Shown: positions 43,121-54,590, counted from the stretch's first letter. The stretch: DNA of 64,000 bases from Jannaschia rubra (GCF_001403735.1 NZ_CXPG01000021.1:408973-472972), one strand, 5' to 3'. The notes: generated by a model not told the origin, from the sequence alone. A program made the numbers and translations.

Positions 43121-44001
43121 AGAACATTACCCCCGATCTGCAAACGCATCTCGACGATGGCACCACCACGCTCGCCTGGTGCTGGCGCATCGCCCGCGCG
43201 GATGGCGTGACCTTCGGCTTCACCGACCACGACCGGACGCTCAGCTTCGATGGCACCGATTTCGAGCCGGAAAGCGGGCTGACGGCTTCAGAGGTGCGCT
43301 CGGGCTCGGACCTGTCGGTCGATGCGCAGGACGCCGAAGGTGTGCTCACCTCTGACCGGATCACCGAGACCGACATTCTCGACGGCCGCTGGGACAATGC
43401 CGAGGTCGAGGTCTGGCGGGTGAACTGGGCCGACACCGGCCAACGTGTGCTGATGCGCCGGGGTGCCATCGGCCAGATCCGGCGCGGGCGGCTGGTATTC
43501 GTGGCCGAGGTCCGCTCGCTCGCGCATGTCCTCGGCCAGACGGTCGGTCGGACCTTCCAATCGACCTGCGATGCCGCGCTCGGCGATGCGCGCTGCGGAG
43601 TGGACATCGAAAATCCCGCCTTCAAGGGCACCGGTGCCGTCATCGATCTCCTGCGAGATCGGGCGTTCACAGCCTCGGGGCTCGGCGGATTCACATCTGG
43701 CTGGTTCACCTTCGGCACGCTGGACTGGACGAGCGGCGCGAACGCGGGGCGTCAGACGGAAGTGCTGGGCCATGACGTAACGGACGGGATCGCCGTGCTG
43801 GCCCTGCTCGAAGCGCCGGTGCGCGCGATCGCAGAGGGCGACGCCTTCACCATCCGCGCGGGCTGCGACAAGCGCATGGAGACCTGCGGAGCGAAGTTCG
43901 CCAACACCGTCAACTTCCGGGGTTTCCCGCACATCCCGGGCCAAGATGCCGTGCTGCGCTACGCCACGAAGGACGGCGGGCACGAGGGGTCCGTGCTTTG
44001 A
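43117..44001 (+). CDS. DUF2163 tail protein (GTA-type)
   Basis: The 294-residue protein begins MKNITPDLQTHLDDGTTTLAWC and has the DUF2163 body (ADGVTFGFTDHDRTLSFDG) and a C-terminal BR0599-type part with cysteines (CDKRMETCGAKFAN). It belongs to the baseplate/distal tail set of gene-transfer-agent-like phages. Intact, with overlaps to both neighbours. Confidence 0.9.
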   Translation: MKNITPDLQTHLDDGTTTLAWCWRIARADGVTFGFTDHDRTLSFDGTDFEPESGLTASEVRSGSDLSVDAQDAEGVLTSDRITETDILDGRWDNAEVEVWRVNWADTGQRVLMRRGAIGQIRRGRLVFVAEVRSLAHVLGQTVGRTFQSTCDAALGDARCGVDIENPAFKGTGAVIDLLRDRAFTASGLGGFTSGWFTFGTLDWTSGANAGRQTEVLGHDVTDGIAVLALLEAPVRAIAEGDAFTIRAGCDKRMETCGAKFANTVNFRGFPHIPGQDAVLRYATKDGGHEGSVL

Positions 44002-44432
44002 CCTCCGCTGATCCCGCACGCGTCATCACCATCGCGCGGTCATGGCTCGGCACGCCATACCACGACCAGGCCAGCCTCAATGGCGTCGGCTGCGACTGCC
44101 TCGGGCTCGCCCGGGGCGTCTGGCGCGAAGTCGTTGGGCCAGAGCCGTTCCCGATCCCGCCCTACAGCCGGGATTGGGGCGAGACCGGCCCGCACGAGGT
44201 GCTGGCCGAGGGCGCTCGGTGCATGATGCCGGAAATCGCATCTGCTGACGCCGGTCCCGGCGCGCTGGTCCTGTTCCGCATGGCACCCCGCGCCATTGCC
44301 AAGCATGTCGGGATCCTCACCGGGCCCGACAGCTTCCTCCACGCCTACGAGCGGCTCGGCGTGATCGAGGAGGCGCTCACCCCGTCCTGGCGGCGGCGCA
44401 TCGCCTTCGCCTTTATGTTTCCGCAACGCTGA
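43998..44432 (+). CDS. NlpC/P60 phage cell-wall peptidase
   Basis: The 144-residue protein starts at TTG with a TTGA overlap. It has the catalytic Cys in GVGCDCLGLARGVW near residue 31 and His in AKHVGILTG near 99, the NlpC/P60 pair. Proteins of this size at this place in the gene transfer agent cluster cut peptidoglycan during DNA entry. Intact. Confidence 0.9.
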   Translation: MTSADPARVITIARSWLGTPYHDQASLNGVGCDCLGLARGVWREVVGPEPFPIPPYSRDWGETGPHEVLAEGARCMMPEIASADAGPGALVLFRMAPRAIAKHVGILTGPDSFLHAYERLGVIEEALTPSWRRRIAFAFMFPQR

Positions 44433-44441
44433 GATTATCCC

Positions 44442-47400
44442 ATGGCTACCCTCGTTCTCGGTGCCGCTGGTGCTGCCATTGGCGGCAGCATTGGTGGCGC
44501 TATCCTCGGCGTCAGTGCAGCCACCATCGGCGGTTTCATCGGCTCCACCATCGGATCGGTTGTCGACAGCTGGATCATCTCGTCACTGGCACCGACGCAG
44601 TGGATCGAAGGCGCGCGACTGGACAATCTGCGCATCACCTCGGCCACCGAAGGGGCGGTAATCCCGCGCCTCTATGGCCGCATGCGGATCGGCGGCAACA
44701 TCATCTGGGCGACGGATTTTCGCGAGGAGACAAAGACCACGACGCAGGGCGGCGGCAAGGGCGGCGGGGGTGGCGGCAATGTCAAAACCACCGAATACTT
44801 CTACTATGCCTCCTTTGCGGTCGCGCTCTGCGAGGGGCCGATCACCGGCATCGGACGCATCTGGGCCGACGGCAAGCTGCTCGACACAGCCGGGATCACA
44901 TGGCGCTGGTATCCGGGCGATGAGAGCCAGGCGGCCGATCCGTTTATCACGGCGAAGATGGGCGCGGGCAACACGCCCGCCTATCGCGGCACGGCTTATG
45001 TGGTCTTCGAGGAACTGGCGCTCTCGACCTTCGGCAACCGCCTGCCGCAGCTGTCCTTCGAGGTGTTCCGCCCGCTCGCCGATCCCGACACCGCCGAGGG
45101 GCTGACCCGCGCCGTCACCATGATCCCGGCCTCGGGAGAGTTCACCTACGCCACGCAGGCGATCCGCAAGACCGATGGCGGCGCGACGCAGGCGGAGAAC
45201 CTGAACGCGCTGGCCGATTCCACCGACATGGTGGAGGCGCTCGACCGGCTGCAGGCGATGGCCCCGGCTGTGACAAGCGTCAGCCTCGTCGTCGCCTGGT
45301 TCGGCGACGATCTACGCGCGGGATCGTGCAAGGTGCGGCCGGGCGTCGAGGTGTCGGCCAAGTCGACCACGCCCGCCACCTGGTCGGTCAATGGCGTCAG
45401 CCGCACCGACGCCTTCCTCGTCAGCCGAGATGCAGAGGACCGTCCCGTCTATGGCGGCACGCCGTCCGACTTCGCCGTGGTGCAGGCCATCCAGGAGATG
45501 AAGGCGCGCGGTCTGCGCGTGACCTTCTATCCGTTCATCCTGATGGACGTGCCGCCCGGCAACACGCTGCCGAACCCGTATTCCGACAATGCCGCCGAGA
45601 CAGGCCAGCCCGCCTTCCCCTGGCGGGGGCGGATCACCTGTTCTCCCGCAGCGGGGTTCGCTGGGACCGTGGACAAGACCGCCACGGCCGCAAGCCAGGT
45701 CGCGGCGCTGTTCGGCGCGGCCACGCCCGCGAGCTTCAGCGTCACAGGTCAGTCGGTTTCGTGGACAGGTACGCCCGGTGACTGGGGCCTGCGCCGGATG
45801 GTGCTGCACTACGCCCATCTTTGCGCGGCGGCGGGCGGGGTCGACGCCTTCCTCATCGGGACCGAGATGCCGGGGCTGACGACGATCCGGTCGGACGCGT
45901 CTACCTATCCGGCCGTGCAGGCCTATCGGGACTTACTCGCCGATGTGCGGTCCATTCTCGGGTCCGGGACGAAGATCGGCTATGCCGCCGACTAGAGCGA
46001 ATATTTCGGGCACCAGCCGGGCGACGGCAGCGGCGACGTGTTCTTCCATCTCGATCCGCTCTGGGCCGAACCGGAAATCGATTTCGTCGGGATCGACAAT
46101 TACATGCCGCTCTCCGATTGGCGGGACTGGTTCGAGCATCGCGATGCGGCCGAGGGCTGGCCCGCGATCTATGACCGCGCCTACCTGCAGGCGAACATCG
46201 CCGGTGGAGAAGGCTTCGACTGGTTCTATGCCTCTGCCGCCGACCGATCGGCGCAGGTGCGGACCCCGATCACCGACGGCTCGGCCAGCAAGCCATGGGT
46301 CTTCCGCTACAAGGATCTGCGTGCCTGGTGGTTCAACCCGCATTACAACCGCCCGGGCGGCGTGGAAAGCGGGACGCCGACGGCATGGGCGCCGGAGTCG
46401 AAGCCGATCTGGTTCACCGAGCTCGGCTGTCCCGCCATCGATCGCGGCACCAACCAGCCCAACGTCTTCTTCGACCCGAAGTCGTCCGAGAGCTCCACAC
46501 CGCATTTTTCGCGGGGCTGGCGCGACGACGCGATCCAGCGCGCCTATCTCGAGGCGACGTACCTCTGGTGGGGCGAGGCCGCGAACAACCCGATCTCCGT
46601 CGTCTACGGCGGCCGGATGGTGCATGTCCCCGAATGCGCCGCCTGGACCTGGGACGCGCGGCCCTATCCGTTCTTCCCGGCGCTGACCGACGTCTGGCCG
46701 GACGGGGCGAACTGGCGGCTCGGCCACTGGCTGACCGGGCGGCTCGGCGCGGTGTCGCTGGCTGCCCTTGTCCGACACCTCTGTATCCGCGCCGGGCTGC
46801 CCGAGGATCGCATCGACGTCACCGGCCTCTGGGGCGCGGTCGAGGGCTACGCCATCACGGCGCTGGAAAGCCCGCGCGCCTCGATCACCACGCTGTCGCG
46901 CCACTTCGGCTTCGACGCGGTGGAGACAGAGGGCTTGATCCGCTTCATCATGCGCGGCCGGGCCTCCGTCGCCACCCTCGTACCCGACGATCTGGTGGCC
47001 GCACGTGAGGGCGACGTGCTGGAACTGACGCGCGGCCAGGAGACGGAACTGCCGCAGGCGCTGAAATGGCAGGTCGCGCGGGCGGATGAGGATTACGACG
47101 CGGCCCTCGTCGAGGCGCGGCGCATCACCGTGGACACCACGCGCATAGCCTCGGAGTCCTTCCCGATGGCGGTGCCGCCCGAGGAGGCCGAGCGGCGCTG
47201 CCGCCGCGCGCTGATGGAGGCGTGGGTGGGGCGCGAGACGGCGGCGTTCCGTCTGCCGCCCTCGCGGCTCGCGCTCGATCCGGCCGACGCGATCAAACTG
47301 GAGCATGACGGGCGGCTGGTCGATCTGCGGCTCGTCTCCATCGCCGACGCCGAGGCGCGCGGCATCGAGGCGGTCCGCCAGGACCGCGCGATCTACGATC

Positions 47401-48409
47401 TGCCACCCGGCGATCCGCGCGCGGCGTCGCTGACGCGGGCCGTCGTGTTCGGCGCCCCGGATGCGGTGCTGATGGACCTGCCGCAGCTGACCGAGGACCA
47501 GCCCGCACATCGACCCTTCGCGGCCGCGCACGCGGTTCCCTGGCCGGGTGAGATGGCAGTGTTTCGCAGCCCCTCGACCGATGGCTTCGAGTTGCTGACC
47601 ACGTTCGGCAGTCGCGCCCGGATCGGGGCGCTGGTCTCCGACTTCTTCGCGGGGCCGACGTCGCGCTTCGACCTCGGCAATGCGCTGGTGGTCGATCTGC
47701 TGACGGGCACGCTGGAGAGCGTCACCGACCTGACCCTGTTCGGCGGCGCCAATGCGCTCGCAATTGAAAGCGCACCCGGCGTCTGGGAGATCGTGCAGGC
47801 GGGTGCGGCGGATCTGCTGGCGCCCGGCCTTATCGTCTGACCCGGCTCCTGCGCGGCCAGCGCGGCAGCGAAGGCGCCATGGGCAACCCGGCGCCTGCTG
47901 GCGCGCGGGTCGTGGTGCTGGACGACAGCATCGCGTCCCTGCCATTTGCCGAGGCCGATCTCGGCATTCCGTGGAACTGGCGCATCGGCCCGGCGAGCCG
48001 CCCGGTCATCGACGAGACCTATGTGGCGCAGGCCTTCGCACCCGCGGGTGTCGGGCTGCGGCCGTTCTCCGTCGCTCATGTCGAGCAGCCATGGCGCACA
48101 CCGCGCAGTCCCGGAGATCTGACGATCCGCTGGACGCGCCGGTCGCGCGCACTCGCGGCGGACACCTGGGGCGGACTCGAGGTGTCGCTGGCCGAGGAAT
48201 TGGAAGCCTACGAGGTGGAGATCCTCGACGGCCCTACTGTGAAGCGGGTGCTGAGCACGACCACGAACAGCGCGCTCTACACGACTGCCCAGCAGACCGC
48301 CGACTGGGGCGCTCCGCTCGGCCACGACGACACGCTCGACATCCGCATCTACCAGCTCTCCGCCCTCGTCGGGCGGGGCGCGTCCAAGACCGTCACGCTG
48401 ATACTCTGA
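44442..48409 (+). pseudogene. GTA-type TIM-barrel tail tip protein, broken
   Basis: The full gene would give about 1320 residues, normal for this family. The N-terminal part has small Gly/Ala-rich hydrophobic segments, then a glycoside-hydrolase-like TIM barrel region (WFGDDLRAGSCKVRPGVEV, GTKIGYAAD) and the receptor-type C-terminus (GPASRPVIDETYVAQAFAP). Two lesions: an in-frame TAG at 45993-45995 where relatives have Trp (YAADWSEYFG), and a one-base deletion near 47830 that moves the end of the gene (TRLLRGQRGSEGAMG) to another frame. The protein would probably not be made whole. Confidence 0.85.
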
Positions 48410-48416
48410 GGCCCCC

Positions 48417-49493
48417 ATGTCGGACACCACGACCCATCTGCTGCTGCCCTACATCCTGGCGGCGCAGGCCCAGAAGCACGTCACCCACAACGAGGCGCTG
48501 CGGATCCTCGACGGACTCGTCCAGCTCTCTGTCCTCGACCGAGATCTGTCAGCGCCGCCCGGCAGCCCCGCCTACGGCGACCGATACATCGTCGGCTCGG
48601 GCGCGACGGGCGACTGGGCGGGCTGGGACTTGAATATCGCGCTCTGGACCGATGGCGCCTGGCTGCGCCTTCCGCCGCGGACGGGGTGGCGCGCATGGGT
48701 CGAGGACGAGGCTCTGCTGCTGCTCTACGACGGGTCCGGCTGGGTCGGCACCACGCCTGCGGCGCTGCAGAACCTCGCTCTGCTTGGGCTCGGCACGACG
48801 GCCGATGCAGCAAACCCGTTCTCGGCCAAGCTCAACGCGGCGCTGTGGACCGCGAAGACCGTGGCCGAGGGCGGCACCGGCGATCTGTCCTACACCATGA
48901 ACAAGGAGGTGGCGGGCGACGACCTCGGGCTGACGCTGCAGACCAACTTCGTGACGAAGGCACTGGTCGGCCTGTTCGGGTCGGACAGTTTTCGGCTCGC
49001 GGTTTCCGCCGACGGCAGCACCTTCTTCGACGGGCTCAGCGTCGACAACGCCACCGGCATCGTCGACCAGCCCCGGCTGCCGCGGTTCAAGGCGTACACC
49101 AACTACGACAACTACGTGGGCGTTGGCACCTGGACGAAGATCGGCCTGAACAACACCGACTACAACGATCAGGGCGCGTTCGACGCCGCGAACAACCACT
49201 TCGTCGCCCCCGTGGATGGCACCTACCTGTTTGGCGCGACGCTTCTCTACAAGGTCAACGCCAGTACGACCGCGCGCATTCGAGGCCGCCTAGTGCTGAA
49301 CGGCACGACCGAAATTCGCGGCTCGATGGGTGAGATCTCCGCCACGCACGTCTCGCTCGCCACCGCGATCTGGCTGCAGACCATGGCGCCGCTGACCGCA
49401 GGCGATACCGTCGAGCTGCAGGGGTATTTCCGGGTCGCCGACGGCTACTTCGCCGCCGATCAGACATCCTTCTGGGGCTGCAAGATCGGCTAA
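48417..49493 (+). CDS. Tail fibre with DUF2793 and C1q-like head
   Basis: The 358-residue protein has an N-terminal DUF2793 part (LLLPYILAAQAQKHVTHNEA, LDGLVQLSVLDRDL) that attaches to the tail tip and, from about residue 220, a beta-rich C1q/TNF-like domain (FKAYTNYDNYVGVGTWTKI, FVAPVDGTYLFGATLLY, AGDTVELQGYF). C1q-like domains form trimers and bind ligands, so this is a candidate receptor-binding protein. Intact; last late gene before the reverse-strand island. Confidence 0.85.
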   Translation: MSDTTTHLLLPYILAAQAQKHVTHNEALRILDGLVQLSVLDRDLSAPPGSPAYGDRYIVGSGATGDWAGWDLNIALWTDGAWLRLPPRTGWRAWVEDEALLLLYDGSGWVGTTPAALQNLALLGLGTTADAANPFSAKLNAALWTAKTVAEGGTGDLSYTMNKEVAGDDLGLTLQTNFVTKALVGLFGSDSFRLAVSADGSTFFDGLSVDNATGIVDQPRLPRFKAYTNYDNYVGVGTWTKIGLNNTDYNDQGAFDAANNHFVAPVDGTYLFGATLLYKVNASTTARIRGRLVLNGTTEIRGSMGEISATHVSLATAIWLQTMAPLTAGDTVELQGYFRVADGYFAADQTSFWGCKIG

Positions 49494-49538
49494 ATTCTTG
49501 GCACGCTGACGGCACTGTTCCCCGGGCAGTCGTAACCT

Positions 49539-50498
49539 TCAGGATTGGCCTGACGCGTCGCCCGCCGCATCCTGGTTGGCCTCCCAATCCGCGTAATTGC
49601 TTCCGTCTGGAAGCTTCCACAGGATCCGGCCATTGGCGCTTGCGCCAATGACGGCCGCAGCCGCGGCAGAGGCAGATGTGAAGCTGTAGGCGCTTGTGAA
49701 GACGAGAAAATCGCCTTCCTCGCGGAGGACGTCCTTCTCGACAAGGGTGTTCCGGAGCGTGACCGTCCCTCTCGGTATCGTTCGCGTCGTTTTGACCCTT
49801 GCCTTAGAACCTGCCTTGACGATGAAATCGCCAGAGGGTCCAATCATCATCTCTGCCGCGAAGCCTTCGCCTCTGAAGAAAAACCGAGGGCTTGCATGGA
49901 ACTCCGCCCTCGGAAGTTCTCTATCTGCGATTTGCTCCAGCGCTCGACCACGGATTTCTCGGAAAAGATCCCAGCCGAGTGCTCCAACCAAGGTTTTTGT
50001 CTGATCCACGAACTCGTCCATAGCTGCGCGGTCAGGAAGCGGTAGCTTACCTGCGTCGTCAGAGGGCATGCGCGTATTGGGCAGGGTCCAGCGCGGATTG
50101 CTGACAACGCCTCGGATTAGGCACGCTTCGACATAACGCGCGTGACTCTTGGTCAGGTTCTCGTCCTTGCTGATCAGCACGACCGTGTCAGTCCAGAAGC
50201 CCTTGGCGTCGCGACCAGCTTCATTCGAGTTGTGATACGATAGTCGAGCGCCGACGCCTTCGGACTCGCCGATATATGCAAGCTGCCGGTCCTGCACGTC
50301 TTCATCGGCACCGATGAGGATATAAACGCCGGGCCGTTCGATCTCAGAGAAAGCTTCACGAACCCGACGAAGTTGGTTGCGCCGAAAGGCAATCGCCTGG
50401 ATTGTCGACATTGAAATTTGCGACACCCGGATGCCGTTCGGGTCGCCGTCAAGCAGGAAGATATTGATCGAGCGGGGTTTCAAGTCATCGCTTCTCAA
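49539..50498 (-). CDS. GIY-YIG nuclease-like protein with DUF4357
   Basis: The 319-residue protein starts at TTG at 50498 (no ATG fits). Near residues 55-75 is RPGVYILIG with LAYIGESEGVGARL, the GIY-YIG core. A Glu in VEACLIRG follows. The C-terminal 60 residues are DUF4357-like (FTSASAAAAAVIGASANGR). It sits 21 bp after the helicase gene on the same strand. Proteins like this are often found in defence islands, so it may be the nuclease partner of the helicase. Confidence 0.8.
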   Translation of the reverse strand: MRSDDLKPRSINIFLLDGDPNGIRVSQISMSTIQAIAFRRNQLRRVREAFSEIERPGVYILIGADEDVQDRQLAYIGESEGVGARLSYHNSNEAGRDAKGFWTDTVVLISKDENLTKSHARYVEACLIRGVVSNPRWTLPNTRMPSDDAGKLPLPDRAAMDEFVDQTKTLVGALGWDLFREIRGRALEQIADRELPRAEFHASPRFFFRGEGFAAEMMIGPSGDFIVKAGSKARVKTTRTIPRGTVTLRNTLVEKDVLREEGDFLVFTSAYSFTSASAAAAAVIGASANGRILWKLPDGSNYADWEANQDAAGDASGQS

Positions 50499-50519
50499 AT
50501 GGCATTTCCGGAAACCAGC

Positions 50520-53255
50520 TCACGACCAGCCATTCCTCATGAGCTGAGCGAAATCTCGGCGTGAAAGAACTTCTGTGCATTCCCGCCAGTCTCGATCGGA
50601 GGGTTCCGCGGTTGCGTTGTAGCGAAGATCAAACCCTGTCGCTTCCCGCTGCGCATCGATGTATTCATCCATCTTTTCGCCCAGAGTCTCGATGTCGTCT
50701 ATCCATTCATCTCTAATTGTGTCTGGTAACGAACCAAATAGGTCAAAACGATCCCGCATTCGCTCAGAGAGTCTGTCGTACACTTTCTCATCGACGGTTT
50801 GTTCGTTCACGAGATTTAGCATATCGACCTTTTCTCTAGCTTGGCCGAAACGCTTAATCCTTCCTATCCTCTGTTCTAAGCGCGTTGGATTCCATGGGAG
50901 ATCAATATTGATCAGAGTGCCGAGAGTCTGCAGGTTCAATCCTTCGCACGCAGCATCTGTCGCAACCATGATTTTTATCTCGTGCTCAGCGACCATTTTC
51001 TTGAGCGTCTCGCGCTCGATGCTAACGCTGTCGCCCTTCTGGTAAAGTCGGCTTCTGGATGCGCCTGCATAGAGCCCTATCGCCAAGTCGGGATATAGGG
51101 CGGCTAAAGAGTCAGCAATCCACTTTGCTGTATCGTAGTATTGGCTGAATATTATTGCTCCGTGTTCTAGCCACTTTTCTTTATTTAGGAAATGAATCGT
51201 AGCCTGAAGCTTTGGATCTCCGTCGATCCTTTCCAGGCGAGAAATCAGACGCTCTAGAGCAAGTTTTTCCTCAGAACTCTCTGCGGTTAACTCGATAACC
51301 TGATCTTCCGTTTCCTCCTCTACGGTTCGGCCGGCCAAGAGCTTTCGAGCGGTGTTCAGTCCGGCTGCGATGCTCGAGCAAATCCGCTGCTCCATGAGAT
51401 TCTTCATAGAGCCGCTTCCCTTCCCGCGTTTCGAGAGTGCCTTGCCGAATGCTCTGGCCTCCCGATACGCTTCCCGGAAATCATCATTGGTCCGAAGCGC
51501 CTTGCCTTCGAACAATGCGTCAAAACGCTGTGTATCGCGGATGTATCTGCGATCAGGATGCAGATCGACACCGATCCTCGGCAGCAACCCTGAGGCTTCG
51601 AGGTCAGCGCGCTTTCGCAGGACTATGTGTCGGATTAAGGGGTTCTCTCTCTGAAAGAACGTGGCACCCGAGATCTTCCGCTCAAGATCCTCCTCTAGAA
51701 TTTCTCTCGTATCGTCAGTCAATTGCGTGATGGGTGCAGAGGTCTCAGTCTGTCGTTCGTTAAGTCCGAGGTCTTGGCGGATGGCGCTAAAGAGTCTCCG
51801 GGCCCGCGGTTCATCGGTGGAATTGACAACGGGTAGAGGTGAGCGCAGCAGTTCCCATCCGAAGTCTGGATCTTCTACATTGGTTTGCCCGGAGATCAGC
51901 TGCGGCACCTCATCTGGCTAGTGCCATCTGGAATACTCGTTGCCAAGTACGAAGCGACCCTTGCCTCTGTGGAGGATGCGCATGAGGTCCCACAGATCCT
52001 CTGACCGCGTCTGGATCGGAGTTGCGGTGCCGAGCAGTACATGGTCACTGCGTTCTGCGACTGCGCTGGCGAAAGCGAGGAGCTCATTCGGTGTGCCAGC
52101 GTCACGACCGAAACCTTGTCGACTTCGTGCCTTGTGCGCTTCGTCGAGGATCACCAGCGCGAAGCGCAGACCTAGAAGATGCTGTTTTTCGAGGCTGTCG
52201 CGCATCATCAGGCCCGTGGACACGACGCCGATCCGCAATGGACAGCGCCCGATCTGTTCACGCCCAGCCGGAGAGATCACTCGATCATCGTGATCGAGCC
52301 AGACTTTTTTCTGCGTCTCCCATCTCGCGCAAGGTATCCCGAGCTTGTCGATCATCTCCGTCTGCCATTGCTCGCAGAGTGTGGCAGGTGCGAAGATCAC
52401 GACAGGCTTTTGTCCGCCGCTATCCTTGTCCTGAAGGAGGCAGAGGGCGAGCGCTGCGGTGCCGAGCGAGAGCGTCTTTCCAAGACCAACTTCATCGGCA
52501 AGTAGAAGCCGCACGATGCCATGGTTGGAGTAGTGGCGGAGGCACTCAGTCAGGAAGCCTTGCTGCCACGGCTGCAGCGAAAAGCCCTCTCGATAGAGAG
52601 GCGACTCGATGAGGGCAGCCGGAGCGATATCTTCTGGGTCATCAAGTTCGTCGAAGAAGACTTCACGGCGATAGCCGCGCCGGTGCACCTCGCGGATCAC
52701 TGCGCGCGGCAATTCCTTTGCCGCTCTCCAGAGGAAGTCGAACTCCTCTTCGATCCAAGCAACGCCCTCGGGGGACGAGTCCTCCCACAGGATTTCATAG
52801 TGACGCTGCCAGCCGCTGCTGGTCTCATTCATGGACCCGATAAAGCCCAGCTTTCTGCCATCCGCGCACTCGATCACGCCGGCCTTGCCGTGGAGGAAGC
52901 CACAGACGTTATCGGGGGCGACCCGAACCGCCTGGCCGTGCTTCTGAAGAAATGTGTCCAGCCGCCGGTACCGCTCTCGGTTCAAGAGAGCTTCAGCCTC
53001 CAGCGCACGCTCGTTCCAACGCCCGATCATCTTGGCTTCGCGCAGCTTGGCGACCTTCAGATCGTCTGGATGAATGTCGACGTTGCAGACGATTTTCACC
53101 TCGGGGATCTGATCCAGCAACTCACCTGCAACCTCGAAGAGCGAACTGGTGAAGTAGCCGGCGATCCGCTTGTAGCTGCGGGCGCCCTTGAGGTGCTCGA
53201 GCAAGATCGTCTGATCGAGACGATGGGTCCGTGAAGAGAACCGACGTATGGTCAT
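50520..53255 (-). pseudogene. PLD-like/SNF2 helicase with in-frame TAG
   Basis: The start at 53255 follows a consensus AAGGAGG about ten bases upstream. The N-terminal PLD-like domain has HGKAG and GSMNETSSGW near residues 168-190. The SNF2-type ATPase has ADEVGLGKT near 290 and DEAHK near 385; the C-terminal helicase lobe has SQYYDTAKW, ATDAACEGLN and RLEQRIGRIKRFGQ. A single TAG at 51918-51920 splits a 911-residue frame that is otherwise open on both sides. The layout recalls PLD-helicases of anti-phage systems. Annotated as pseudogene because of the TAG; read-through would restore it. Confidence 0.8.
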
Positions 53256-54590
53256 GTCGCGGATCCCTCCTTGAGCGCGGTACTGACTGAATGCGCGGAG
53301 GTTCTTGAGACGCCCGCCGAGGACCTCGGCGGCATCACGGACCTCTTGTTCGGGGGCTTTCCGCTCGATGAACGAGAGCATGTCGATCAGCAGCGGCCGG
53401 ATTTCGAGGAAGTCCGGCAGGTCTTCCTGGATCTGTCCCACAACGACCGCCGGTTCCGTTTCCGCCAGAAGCTGCTGCAGACCGATGATCAGTCGGCCGA
53501 GCCAAGTCGGCCCGATCTCGGTGCTGTCCGTCAGGTCGCGGGAGGCGAACTCGGTCAGCGTGCCCTGCCGTTTCAGGATCCCCCGCAGCGCGTCTAGCAG
53601 TTCCTCGTCCGAGAAATGGCGACTGCGTGCATCCACGATTTCTCGCGCGCGCAGAAACAGCGCTTTGTCGACGATGGCCGGATAGGCACCCTCGGCCCGG
53701 ATCCACATGTCCCGTGGATTCACGACACGGCGCTGCTTCAGCGTGAACGACACCTTGTTGAAGACGTTGTTCCCGATGTATTTTTCGTTGGTCAGAACCT
53801 GATGGACCGTCGCCCGGGTCCACGGTCGGTCGAGATCGGTGCGGTGCCCTTCGCCGTTCAGAACCTCCGCGATCTCGCGCTCGGGCCGCCCCTCATCCAC
53901 GAACATCTCGTACATGCGCTCGACGACCCGCTGTTCTTCCTCGGGGCCAGGGACCAGGATCACGCGGTCGGTCTGCAGGCTCTTCTGCTCGCCGCGCGAC
54001 AGCTCACCCTTCGGGTTGCCGTGCTCGTCGATCAACACGCGCCGCAGCCCGTATCCGGCCGCGCCGCCTTGGCGATATCCAAGCTCTACCAGGCGGCATT
54101 GGCCCGCAAAAACCTTCACCGAAAGCTCACGGCTGTATTCGCCGGCCATGACGCGCTTGACGGTCTTCAGAAGGTTAGAGCCGATGCTGCCATCGTTCTC
54201 GAACTGCTCGCCGCAGTAGTGGACCCTGATCCCGGCGCGGGAACAGACGTGCTCATGGTATGCGCCCTCATCGGCGTCCTGAAACCGGCCCCAGCGACTG
54301 ACGTCATAGACGAGGATCGCTTTGAAATCGGCAAGGCCGGATTGGACCTCGGCCATCAGCTTCTACAGTGCCTCGCGTCCGTCGAGCCGTAATCCCGATC
54401 GGCCGGAGTCCTCAAACGTACGCAGAATGGTCAGGCCACGGGCCTCGGCATAGCTGCGAATGACATCGAGCTGGTTCTCAGTGGAGTACTTCTGGTGATC
54501 GGTCGACATCCGCACATAGGCGACGGCCGGCACATCCTTCTTAGGCGGCGCGTCGCTCGTGTCCGAATGGGTCGCCCAACGACCGCTCAC
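53256..54590 (-). pseudogene. Serine recombinase with in-frame TAG, C-terminus lost
   Basis: The frame opens with MSGRWATHSDTSDAPPKK; the resolvase part has VAYVRMSTDHQKYSTENQ with the catalytic Ser. A TAG at 54363-54365 follows DGREAL, where relatives have Gln. After that the frame resumes (LVYDVSRWGRFQDADEGAY, AGQCRLVELGYRQGGAAGYG). After about residue 275 the family pattern fades and the frame runs, without a stop, into the helicase. So a deletion has probably fused the remnant to the helicase gene, which keeps its own start. Confidence 0.75.
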
